From: Candidatus Vesicomyosocius okutanii
Lineage (GTDB): Bacteria; Pseudomonadota; Gammaproteobacteria; PS1; Pseudothioglobaceae
DNA length: 64,000 nucleotides
Assembly (NCBI RefSeq): GCF_000010405.1
Contig: NC_009465.1
Coordinates: forward strand, 868,001-932,000
Reading direction: 5' to 3'
Shown: positions 56,315-64,000 of the stretch, piece by piece
How positions within the stretch are numbered: position 1 is the first letter of the stretch
How the letters are laid out: each line of letters begins with the position of its first letter
The notes under the pieces: generated by a model
What the model saw: only the letters and a program-made list of their open reading frames with translations
Told to the model about the DNA's origin: nothing
Databases searched by the model: none
Program-made: the position numbers and the translations under genes

Positions 56315-58903
56315 ATGAGAACTCAGATGAAATCTGTATACCTTGAACATGTTAATAAACGCCAACAAAATAATTTACCGCCAATTGCCTTAAATAAACA
56401 ACAAACTGAATCAGTAATTAGGCATTTAATCAAAGATAATCATTCATCCTTTTATCTTGATTTACTCACCCATCAGATACCACCCGGTGTTGATGAAGCT
56501 TCTTATATAAAGGCCAATTTTTTAAGTAGTATTTCCAAGGGAGATCAATCTTGTCATAGTATTTCTCAGACACATGCTACTTTTCTGTTAGGTACTATGA
56601 TGGGTGGTTATAACATTAAGCCTTTAATTGAACTATTAGATATTGATGCTACAAAAGAAAATGCACAAATAGCACTAGCAAATACCTTATTAATTTATGA
56701 AGCATATCAAGCTATTATGGATAAATCTAAAAATAATATTTACGCTAGAAACGTTGTACAAAGTTGGGCAGATGCGCAATGGTTTAACAAAAAAACACCC
56801 TTATCTGACAAAATTAAATTAACAGTTTTTCGTGTTGAAGGTGAAGTTAATACAGATGATTTATCACCTGCAACTCAAGCTTGGTCACGCCCAGACATTC
56901 CTTTACATGCACAGTCTATGTTAATCAAAAAAATGAATAACCCACTTAAGACGATTAAAAAACTCAAACAAAAAGGCCTACCATTAGTCTTTGTGGGTGA
57001 TATTGTTGGCACAGGATCTTCACGAAAATCTGCTATTAACTCAGTACTTTGGCACATTGGTCAAAATATTAATTACATACCTAATAAACGAAGTGGTGGT
57101 ATTATACTGGGTGGTAAAATTGCACCAATATTTTTTAACACCGCGCAAGATTCTGGAGCCTTACCAATTGAGTGCGACGTTGGCAAAATGCGAATGGGTG
57201 ATAAAATAACAATTTATCCATTTAAAGGAAAAATTACTAATAGCAAAGGTGAGATCATTTCAACTTTTATCATCTCACCAACTACACTGCCTGATGAAGT
57301 ACGCGCAGGTGGTCGAATTCCACTTATTATTGGCAGGGGTTTAACTGATAAGACTCGACAAGACCTTGGCCTGCCTATCTCAACTACTTTTTTACGACCA
57401 CAAGCAGGTACAGAAGAGCAAAGTATTAGTCAAAGTCATACTGGTTACACACTGGCACAAAAAATTGTTGGTAAAGCTTGTGGGGTAAATGGCATTTATC
57501 CAGGCACTTATTGCGAACCACACATGTCTAGCGTAGGTTCACAAGACACTACAGGAGCAATGACACGTGATGAACTAAAAGAATTAGCTTGCCTTGAATT
57601 TTCAGCAGATTTAGTCATACAAAGTTTTTGTCATACAGCTGCTTATCCTAAACCTATTGATTTAGAATTGCAACACTCATTACCTAATTTTATGCACTCA
57701 CGTGGCGGTGTATCACTAAAACCAGGTGATGGAATTATCCATTCATGGCTTAATCGCATGTTATTACCTGATACAGTAGGAACAGGTGGTGACTCTCATA
57801 CACGCTTTCCTATTGGTATTAGTTTTCCAGCTGGATCTGGACTAGTTGCCTTTAGTGCTTCAATTGGTATGTTACCACTTAATATGCCTGAATCTATCTT
57901 GGTACGTTTTACCGGTACAATGCAATCAGGTATTACCTTAAGAGACATAGTCAATGCAATCCCATACACAGCTATACAAAGAAATCTACTAACCATTGAT
58001 AAATCTAACAAAAAAAATATTTTCTCAGGTCGTATTTTAGAAATTGAAGGGCTAAACGATTTAAAAGTAGAACAAGCATTCGAGCTAGCCGATGCCTCAG
58101 CTGAGCGTTCTGCTAATGGTTGTACTATTAAATTAAATAAAGAACCTGTTATAGAATACTTAAGATCTAATATTGCTTTATTATCTTCAATGATCAATAA
58201 AGGCTATGAAAATAAAAAAACCCTCGCTAGACGTATTCAAGCAATACAAAAATGGCTGGAAGAACCCGAACTGCTAATAGCAGATTCAGATTGTAAATAT
58301 GCTTCCATTATTGAGATCAATCTTAATGAAATAAAAGAACCAATCTTGGCATGTCCAAATGATCCAGATGATGTCAAACTACTCTCAGAACTAGCTAATA
58401 CCAAAATTGATGAAGTCTTTATTGGTTCTTGTATGACTAATATTAGTCATTTTAGAATGGCTGCGCAAATGTTAAAAGATGAATTAAATATAGCAACTGA
58501 ATTATGGATCGCACCACCCACTCGAATGGATAAAGCGCAACTTAAAGCAGAAGGTGTATATGATATATTTAATAAACTAACTAAACACGTCGAAATTCCC
58601 GGCTGTTCTTTATGTATGGGTAACCAAGCACGAGTTAAAAACAATTCCACAGTTGTATCTACCTCAACACGTAACTTCCCTAACCGTTTAGGAAATAATA
58701 CAGATGTTTACTTATCTTCTGCTGAAGTAGCAACAATTACTGCAAAACTAGGACATATCCCAACAAACATAGAATATCAACAAGCAATAAAGAGCATTAA
58801 GCCAATAGAAGAACAAATTTATCAAAATCTAAATTTTGACCAATTAGAAGAATATAAAGACGAGATAAATAACCTATCACTAAAAAACATCTTAAATGCA
58901 TAA
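56315..58903 (+). CDS. acnB: Aconitate hydratase B
   Basis: AcnB isomerises citrate and isocitrate. The 862 aa match E. coli's 865. Domain order is AcnB type: an N-terminal HEAT-like domain (1-~160), then the swivel domain (~165-370, with FVGDIVGTGSSRKSA), then the catalytic 4Fe-4S core. Cluster cysteines are Cys706 (GSCMTN), Cys764 and Cys767 (GCSLCMGNQ). A second ATG is four codons downstream. It is the only TCA enzyme in the window. Confidence 0.97.
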   Translation: MRTQMKSVYLEHVNKRQQNNLPPIALNKQQTESVIRHLIKDNHSSFYLDLLTHQIPPGVDEASYIKANFLSSISKGDQSCHSISQTHATFLLGTMMGGYNIKPLIELLDIDATKENAQIALANTLLIYEAYQAIMDKSKNNIYARNVVQSWADAQWFNKKTPLSDKIKLTVFRVEGEVNTDDLSPATQAWSRPDIPLHAQSMLIKKMNNPLKTIKKLKQKGLPLVFVGDIVGTGSSRKSAINSVLWHIGQNINYIPNKRSGGIILGGKIAPIFFNTAQDSGALPIECDVGKMRMGDKITIYPFKGKITNSKGEIISTFIISPTTLPDEVRAGGRIPLIIGRGLTDKTRQDLGLPISTTFLRPQAGTEEQSISQSHTGYTLAQKIVGKACGVNGIYPGTYCEPHMSSVGSQDTTGAMTRDELKELACLEFSADLVIQSFCHTAAYPKPIDLELQHSLPNFMHSRGGVSLKPGDGIIHSWLNRMLLPDTVGTGGDSHTRFPIGISFPAGSGLVAFSASIGMLPLNMPESILVRFTGTMQSGITLRDIVNAIPYTAIQRNLLTIDKSNKKNIFSGRILEIEGLNDLKVEQAFELADASAERSANGCTIKLNKEPVIEYLRSNIALLSSMINKGYENKKTLARRIQAIQKWLEEPELLIADSDCKYASIIEINLNEIKEPILACPNDPDDVKLLSELANTKIDEVFIGSCMTNISHFRMAAQMLKDELNIATELWIAPPTRMDKAQLKAEGVYDIFNKLTKHVEIPGCSLCMGNQARVKNNSTVVSTSTRNFPNRLGNNTDVYLSSAEVATITAKLGHIPTNIEYQQAIKSIKPIEEQIYQNLNFDQLEEYKDEINNLSLKNILNA

Positions 58904-58959
58904 TCAATAAAAGAATTTCAAATAAGAAATTCTTTTTACTAATATTTGATTAAGAAAAG

Positions 58960-59115
58960 TTACTTAATCTTAACTTCCTTATACATCACGTGTTTTCTAA
59001 CAACTGGATCAAATTTTTTAACTTCTACCTTCTCCGGATGGAGACGTTTATTTTTAGTGGCTGTATAAAAATGACCTGTTTTAGCTGATGACACTAACTT
59101 AATTGTCTCTCTCAT
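58960..59115 (-). CDS. rpmG: 50S ribosomal protein L33
   Basis: This 51-aa basic protein begins [17 protein letters not shown] and ends VMYKEVKIK, with [21 protein letters not shown] in the middle (in parts). It lacks the zinc-binding cysteines, like the C-minus type of E. coli. Its ATG overlaps the rpmB stop (ATGA), the standard rpmB-rpmG pair. Confidence 0.97.
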   Translation of the reverse strand: MRETIKLVSSAKTGHFYTATKNKRLHPEKVEVKKFDPVVRKHVMYKEVKIK

Positions 59116-59360
59116 AAACTTGACTCCTTAAACTTTCCGCGTGCACGAATTTCAGTTAATACAATGTTGATACCTTTTTTATCAATAATACGAAATCCTT
59201 TAGCTGATAACTTCAACTTAACAAAACGATTCTCACTTTCTACCCAGAAACGATGTTTGTGAAGATTTGGATAAAAACGACGACGCGTTTTATTATTCGC
59301 ATGAGATACATTATTACCACTAATTGGTCGCTTACCCGTAACCATACATACCTTTGCCAT
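59112..59360 (-). CDS. rpmB: 50S ribosomal protein L28
   Basis: L28 is a 78-82-aa large-subunit protein; this one has 82 aa. It has [27 protein letters not shown] at the N-terminus (in parts) and [22 protein letters not shown], then a slightly extended [11 protein letters not shown] tail. It is translationally coupled to rpmG. Confidence 0.97.
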   Translation of the reverse strand: MAKVCMVTGKRPISGNNVSHANNKTRRRFYPNLHKHRFWVESENRFVKLKLSAKGFRIIDKKGINIVLTEIRARGKFKESSL

Positions 59361-59484
59361 AACTCACCATCTAAAGAATCTAAAAGATAGGAATTATATC
59401 TTAAAATTATTTAACTTTCAAAGCTAAATTATACAAAAAATCTATTCACTATTAACCGAACAAACGGTATCATACATTAATATT

Positions 59485-59574
59485 GGAGGGATGGCAGAGT
59501 GGCTGAATGCACCGGTCTTGAAAACCGGCAAGGGCTAATACCCTTCTAGGGTTCAAATCCCTATCCCTCTACCA
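59485..59574 (+). tRNA. tRNA-Ser (anticodon UGA), altered acceptor end
   Basis: This is a class II tRNA with acceptor GGAGGGA (59485-59491), an anticodon stem CCGGT/ACCGG around CTTGAAA with anticodon TGA, a long variable arm (AGGGCTAATACCCTT), a T-arm TAGGG-TTCAAAT-CCCTA, and an encoded CCA (59572-59574). The 3' acceptor strand is TCCCTCT followed by A, so position 1-72 is a G-U pair and the discriminator is A73. Bacterial tRNA-Ser normally has G1-C72 and G73. Confidence 0.95.
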
Positions 59575-60065
59575 TGATAACACGCAACACAATACTCACT
59601 AAATATTAAGACAACATTTATTTAATCTTAATAAACAAACCTTTTGTTAACTATTCTTCCAAAAAGTTTACCACGTCCCACATATAAATATCAACATTAC
59701 CTGATAAATGCCAAATAATTCACTTTTAAATATAAAGTTACTATTATTAAATTAATTTACACTAACATTATAAGAAAAATATGATTAAAGCAATAATTCT
59801 TTTTACACTTTTATTCGATACTTTTAGATGACATGCATATAAACTATTGGATTATCTTATCTAGTAAAACAAATATTTATCAACAAAGAAATATTTCTCT
59901 TACACACAATAAATCGTTTAAAACAGCAAAACAGAACTTAGCATTATAAATTAAACATTAATATACTTGATACCAGTTTAAATCACAAAAAAGAAAAACT
60001 ATAGCTCTTAATCTAAAAATAGAATTATAACTGAGAAAAATAATAGTCAATATTTTAAACCATAA
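59575..60065. other. AT-rich spacer between tRNA-Ser and pyrE
   Basis: No open frame, hairpin with T tail or RNA gene stands out in these 491 bp. It lies between a plus-strand tRNA and the 3' end of pyrE. Confidence 0.5.
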
Positions 60066-60689
60066 TTATCTCTGTACTTCAATACGATCAATTAACGCAT
60101 GATTATTGCCTTGTTTTAGATAATCAACCACATTCGATAAATTAATAATACTGAATACTGAAATACCAAAATTCTGCTCAACTTCCTGAATAGCAGATTG
60201 TCCACTCTTACCTTTTTCTTGGCGATCAACTGCCACAATCACACCTTTAACAGTAGCACCATTTGCTTTAATAATATCCACTGCCTCATGAATAGCAGTA
60301 CCTGCTGTGATTACGTCATCAATAATCAAGATATTACCTTCAAGTGAATGACCAACAATACCTCCGCCTTCTCCATAAGTCTTTACTTCTTTACGATTAA
60401 AACTATAAGACACATCTTTATTAAAATTATTATTAAATGCCACAGCTGTTGCCGTTACTAGTGGAATACCTTTGTAAGATGGACCAAACAAAACATCAAA
60501 ATCTAAGCCACTATTCTCAATCGCTATAGCGTAGAATTTTCCCAATTGAGAAAGATACTGCCCAGTATTAAATACTCCAACATTAAAAAAATAAGGACTA
60601 ATTCGACCAGATTTTAAGGTGAAATTACCAAACTTAAGCGCACCACTATCCAATATAAACTCTACAAAGTCTTCTTGATACTGTTCCAT
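60066..60689 (-). CDS. pyrE: Orotate phosphoribosyltransferase
   Basis: PyrE couples orotate to PRPP to give OMP. The 207-aa protein has [14 protein letters not shown] near residue 25-38, the [10 protein letters not shown] loop, [12 protein letters not shown], and the PRPP-binding [22 protein letters not shown] ribosome binding site precedes the ATG. It is divergent from xthA, with only 25 bp between the two start codons. A minus-strand TATAAT is inside xthA at 60724-60729. Confidence 0.97.
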
Positions 60690-60714
60690 CTAATTTTCCT
60701 ATAAAATTATTCTG

Positions 60715-61485
60715 ATGATAAGAATTATAACGACTAATGTCAATGGAATTCGTGCTGCTGAAAGAAAAGGTTTTTTAAATTGGATAAAAAATCAAAATGC
60801 AGACGTAGTTTGTCTGCAAGAAATCAAGGCAACAGAAGAACAATTAGATGAGCGATTTTATCCAGAAGAATACCATTGCTATTATCAACCAGCCCAAAAA
60901 AAGGGCTATTCTGGCACGACAATTTTTACCAAACAAACACCTATTCAAGTAATTAAAGAAAGTCCATGGAAAGATATTAATTTTGAAGGACGATTTATTC
61001 AAGTTAACTTCAAAAATTTTTCAGTTATTTCAATTTATATACATTCAGGTAGTGCCAAACAAGCACGCCAAAATTTAAAAATGGAATTTTTAACTGAACG
61101 ATTTATGCCTTACTTACAAGAGCTTAAGATAAGCGGACGTAAGGTAATTATTTGTGGTGATATGAATATAGTACACCAAGAAAGAGATATCAAGAATTGG
61201 AAAGCCAATCAAAAAAATTCAGGCTGCTTACCAGAAGAACGCGCTTGGTTAGATAAGTTATTTTTTAAAGTTGGCTTTATTGATGGATTTCGTGAGGTCA
61301 ATCAAGAGGATCAGCAATACACTTGGTGGAGTAATCGAGGACAAGCATGGGCGAATAATATCGGCTGGCGTATTGATTATCAAATCCTCACTCCAAATCT
61401 CAAAGGCAAAGTTAAAAATGCTAATATTTATAAAAATAAGCGTTTTTCAGACCATGCGCCAATTATTATGGATTATCAACTATGA
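60715..61485 (+). CDS. xthA: Exodeoxyribonuclease III (AP endonuclease)
   Basis: This is a 256-aa Xth-family enzyme of base-excision repair. Catalytic signatures are TTNVNGIRAA (N10 region), Glu36 in CLQEIK, GDMNIVH with Asp and Asn, YTWWSNRGQAW, and the final SDHAPIIMDY with the catalytic Asp/His pair. Its promoter must lie in pyrE or in the 25-bp gap, where TATAAA-like sequence occurs. With nth it preserves base-excision repair. Confidence 0.96.
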   Translation: MIRIITTNVNGIRAAERKGFLNWIKNQNADVVCLQEIKATEEQLDERFYPEEYHCYYQPAQKKGYSGTTIFTKQTPIQVIKESPWKDINFEGRFIQVNFKNFSVISIYIHSGSAKQARQNLKMEFLTERFMPYLQELKISGRKVIICGDMNIVHQERDIKNWKANQKNSGCLPEERAWLDKLFFKVGFIDGFREVNQEDQQYTWWSNRGQAWANNIGWRIDYQILTPNLKGKVKNANIYKNKRFSDHAPIIMDYQL

Positions 61486-62227
61486 CAATAATAATCACAA
61501 GTCTACATCAAATACATCATTTCTAATAGTTTAAATAAGATAAATAAACAAAAACTATAAAAATAAAATACTCTAATTCAACACTAGTTGTTATTGCTAC
61601 ATTTGAACTTTAAGCGTTTCTAAATACTGGGTTACTTAGCAAAGTAACAGTGTTAAATACTAGTTAGTTACATTAAATTTATTCAAAATTTTCAACTTTT
61701 TTGATTAATTCAACATTGTTAAATCATTACTTAAACGATCATTTATGACATACTATCTCCATCTCTTACAAGTTTAAATGTAACAAAGGTCGATGATAGC
61801 TAAAGTCTATATAATTAAGTTACATACAAATAATCTAGTTGGAACTACTTAAAAACAATATTAATTATATGTAACATTAGGATGTTCTGATTCATTAAAC
61901 AAAAAAATTTGTAAAGGAAAGTCTCACTTACTAAAGAAAAACAGAACCTTATTAACCTAAGCCTAAACATTCTATCCATCCTACTATCATAAGAGATTTT
62001 ATCCTATTTATTCTAGGTACAAATAAAGTCATGATAAACAGGTAAGCAGAAAACTATTTTTTTGGTTTAAGACTTATAAATATACCATACATCATTTAAC
62101 TTTCAAACGGTAAAATACGGCTTATTATAACAAATAACTTTTATAAAATACTTGTTCCTTTAGATTTTTTTATTTTAATTTTCTTGGCAACAATCCACTA
62201 AATACTGTTTATATTTATGCTAATATT
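61486..62227. other. 742-bp AT-rich non-coding spacer
   Basis: No gene is supported. GTTACTT-AGCA-AAGTAAC (61631-61648) forms a 7-bp hairpin without a T tail. The region separates xthA from the trmB-fxsA-folC run and may be eroded coding DNA. Confidence 0.5.
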
Positions 62228-62911
62228 TTGATAAATCAGATAAGAAAAATTAAAAGTTTTGTACGTCGTCCTGGAAGATTAACTCTAGGTCAAAAAATGG
62301 GTCTGACTAAGTTTTGGGAAGATCATGGAATAGATTTACCAAAAGGCAAAATTAATTTAAATACTTTATTTGTTAAACAACAAAAAATTGTTTTAGAAGT
62401 TGGTTTTGGCAATGGTGATAGTTTACTGAAAATGGCAATTAATACACCTGATAGAAATTTTTTGGGTATTGAAGTGTATGAAGCAGGCGTTGGTCAGTTA
62501 ATTAATAAGGCACACAAATACCAATTAAATAATCTTAAAATAATTAAAGAAGATGCTGTTAAAGTATTAACAAATCATATAGAAGATAGTAGTTTTAATC
62601 TTTTTCAAATGTTTTTCCCTGATCCATGGCATAAGAAAAGGCATTTTAAACGTCGATTAGTACAAACTGATTTTTTAAATTTGTTATCACATAAAATGAT
62701 AAAAAGTGGAAAAATTCATATAGTAACTGACTCGAAACATTATGCTATTCATATGATGACAGTCTTAGAAAGACACCCTAACTTTAAAAACACACAGAAT
62801 GCTCCTATCTATTCACCAAGACCTGAACATCAACCTATTACCAAGTTTGAACAACGAAGTCATAGACTTGGACATGATGTTTGGAATTTGATCTTTACAA
62901 ACGAGAAATAA
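62228..62911 (+). CDS. trmB: tRNA (guanine-N7)-methyltransferase
   Basis: TrmB makes m7G46 in tRNA. The 227-aa protein has the N-terminal RRPGRLTLGQ, the SAM site VLEVGFGNGDSLL, and the FPDPWHKKRHFKRR catalytic block. Initiation is at TTG 62228; no ATG occurs before residue ~25, which lies beyond the conserved start. It is followed 1 bp later by fxsA. Confidence 0.95.
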   Translation: MINQIRKIKSFVRRPGRLTLGQKMGLTKFWEDHGIDLPKGKINLNTLFVKQQKIVLEVGFGNGDSLLKMAINTPDRNFLGIEVYEAGVGQLINKAHKYQLNNLKIIKEDAVKVLTNHIEDSSFNLFQMFFPDPWHKKRHFKRRLVQTDFLNLLSHKMIKSGKIHIVTDSKHYAIHMMTVLERHPNFKNTQNAPIYSPRPEHQPITKFEQRSHRLGHDVWNLIFTNEK

Positions 62912-62912
62912 T

Positions 62913-63365
62913 ATGATTTTTCCAATATTTGTAGTCATGACTCTACTTGAAATTTATATACTCGCCTCAGTAGGTGCTGCTATTGGTGGTTTTTTAACAG
63001 TTTTATTAGTTATCATCACAGCATTTATTGGTTTCTTTTTATTAAAACAACAAGGTTATTCAACAATAGCTAAAGCGCAAAATACAATCTCAAATAACCA
63101 AACATCTACCTTTGTAAGGCTTGAAGGTGTAGTAATTGTGGTATCTGGAGTATTGTTATTAACTCCTGGGTTTATTACTGATATGATTGGTCTATTAGGT
63201 TTATTACCCTTTTCTAGATCTTATTTTATTAACCGAATTTTAGAAAAAAATGCAAAAAAAATATTTAACAATAATCACTCTGGTTCTATTATTAAAACCC
63301 AAAACAATCAACCTCAACAAAGTAATGAAAAAAACACTATTGAAGGTGAGTTTTGGGAGGATTAA
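62913..63365 (+). CDS. fxsA: FxsA family membrane protein
   Basis: FxsA (a suppressor of F exclusion of phage T7 in E. coli) is a small inner-membrane protein of unclear function. The 150-aa protein has four hydrophobic segments and the family core LEIYILASVGAAIGG (12-26) with GVLLLTPGFITDMIGLLGLLP (about 77-97, in parts). The C-terminal 35 residues are Asn/Gln-rich. It overlaps folC. Confidence 0.92.
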   Translation: MIFPIFVVMTLLEIYILASVGAAIGGFLTVLLVIITAFIGFFLLKQQGYSTIAKAQNTISNNQTSTFVRLEGVVIVVSGVLLLTPGFITDMIGLLGLLPFSRSYFINRILEKNAKKIFNNNHSGSIIKTQNNQPQQSNEKNTIEGEFWED

Positions 63366-64000
63366 ACACTCTTAGTGATTGGTTAAATTACCAAGATAAC
63401 TTACATTTTAAGAAAATTGATTTAGGGCTAGAACGTGTTACAAAAGTTTATAAAAAACTATTTCCAAAAGGCATACTCTTTCAAGTAATTACGGTTGCTG
63501 GTACGAATGGTAAAGGTTCCACTGTTGCCTTTATTGATAGCATCTACCAACAATCAAACTTTAAAGTGGGAAAATTTAGCTCGCCACACATTCTTAAATA
63601 CAATGAACGCTTTGTGATTAATGGTATACAAGCTACTGATGAGAAAATTTGTTCAGCGTTTAATAAAATAGAACAAATTCGAGAAAAAACATCGCTCACT
63701 TATTTTGAATTTTCAACACTAGCTGCTCTGATTATTTTTGAGCTAGAAAAAGTTGATGTAGCTGTATTAGAAGTAGGAATAGGTGGTCGGCTTGATTCAG
63801 TTAATATTGTTGATAATAACGTTGGTGTTATTACTAATATTGACATTGATCATGTAGATTATTTAGGTAATACTCGTGAATTAATTGGGTATGAAAAAGC
63901 AGGTATTATGCGAAAAAATACACCTTGTATTTGTGCTGATATTAATCCACCTACTTCAATTAATCAATATGCTCATCAAATCAAGGCGCAACTAGAATTT
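63353..64000 (+). CDS. folC: Folylpolyglutamate / dihydrofolate synthase (partial, 3' end beyond window)
   Basis: FolC adds glutamate to dihydropteroate and folates. The visible 216 residues have LHFKKIDLGLERV, the P-loop TVAGTNGKGST (P-loop 51-57), FSSPHILKYNERF, LTYFEFSTLAAL and AVLEVGIGGRLDSVNIVD, matching the family N-terminal domain. The only standard initiator in frame is TTG 63353, inside the fxsA end, with AAGGTGA at 63343-63349 as ribosome binding site. A GGAGG at 63356-63360 has no start codon after it. Confidence 0.93.
   Translation, partial: MGGLNTLSDWLNYQDNLHFKKIDLGLERVTKVYKKLFPKGILFQVITVAGTNGKGSTVAFIDSIYQQSNFKVGKFSSPHILKYNERFVINGIQATDEKICSAFNKIEQIREKTSLTYFEFSTLAALIIFELEKVDVAVLEVGIGGRLDSVNIVDNNVGVITNIDIDHVDYLGNTRELIGYEKAGIMRKNTPCICADINPPTSINQYAHQIKAQLEF

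Overview
The window is a strongly AT-rich chromosome segment from a gammaproteobacterium with a shrinking genome. Gene families, gene order and degeneration pattern fit the thiotrophic symbionts of vesicomyid clams (the Candidatus Vesicomyosocius / Candidatus Ruthia group, SUP05 relatives). That placement is an inference from gene content and base composition; no rRNA or RuBisCO gene is in view. About 60 housekeeping genes are intact and close to the lengths of their E. coli counterparts. They are separated by AT-rich spacers of up to 1.3 kb that mostly look like eroded DNA. No insertion sequence, prophage, CRISPR array, toxin-antitoxin pair or plasmid gene is visible.

Layout. 1-2.3 kb (minus): PP0621-like protein, yciB, gcvT and gcvH (cut by the window start). 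2.4-5.7 kb (plus): tRNA-Leu(UAA), ridA, recG, ubiC. 6.2-9.0 kb (plus): trpG, then rhodanese, grxC, gpsA and a histidine phosphatase. 9.4-12.3 kb: rplM-rpsI (minus) and a DEAD-box helicase (plus) diverge from a symmetric promoter region. 12.9-16.1 kb (plus): cold-shock gene, sbcB, nth. 16.5-23.6 kb (minus): hisB-hisH, asd, then folB-folK-dsbA-thiD-hisC-nif3. 23.6-25.5 kb (plus): plsY, ppk2 and a lysine-rich ORF. 25.6-27.3 kb (minus): an ABC exporter. 27.4-35.5 kb (plus): aceF, lpdA, a PCMT-like methyltransferase, an RND/MMPL transporter, nadB, def. 35.9-37.7 kb (plus): a decayed fis-like ORF and purH. 38.1-40.3 kb: dbpA (minus) and 5-formyl-THF cyclo-ligase (plus). 40.7-50.0 kb (minus): ubiquinone hydroxylase, pmbA, a DsbD_2 membrane protein, corC, hisA-rnfH, tsaD, lptB, birA. 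50.3-53.9 kb (plus): truA, an SLC13 permease, beta-carbonic anhydrase. 53.9-56.2 kb (minus): rpsP-rimM, purB. 56.3-58.9 kb (plus): acnB. 59-60.7 kb: rpmB-rpmG (minus), tRNA-Ser(UGA) (plus), pyrE (minus). 60.7-64 kb (plus): xthA, trmB, fxsA, folC (cut by the window end).

Function. The genes describe a self-sufficient biosynthetic cell: histidine, aspartate-family and tryptophan/folate branches, purines, pyrimidines, NAD, thiamine, folate, ubiquinone, phospholipid and LPS transport. Aconitase and two pyruvate dehydrogenase subunits represent central carbon, and a carbonic anhydrase suits an autotroph. Repair genes are partly kept (nth, xthA, sbcB) and partly decaying (recG).

The main points of interest are signs of ongoing degradation and odd non-coding structures. 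Degradation: RecG has lost the motif II aspartate; rpsP is frameshifted in a homopolymer ahead of a relic tail; rimM can only be read in full from an ATA codon; a Fis-like ORF has lost its recognition-helix arginine; the tRNA-Ser acceptor end is altered. Structures: long perfect palindromes near asd, truA and deaD/rplM, nested inverted repeats near 40.6 kb, and two unrelated 9-bp tandem arrays. I found no clear multi-gene novel system. The best candidate for a new small component is the lysine-rich ORF translationally coupled to ppk2.
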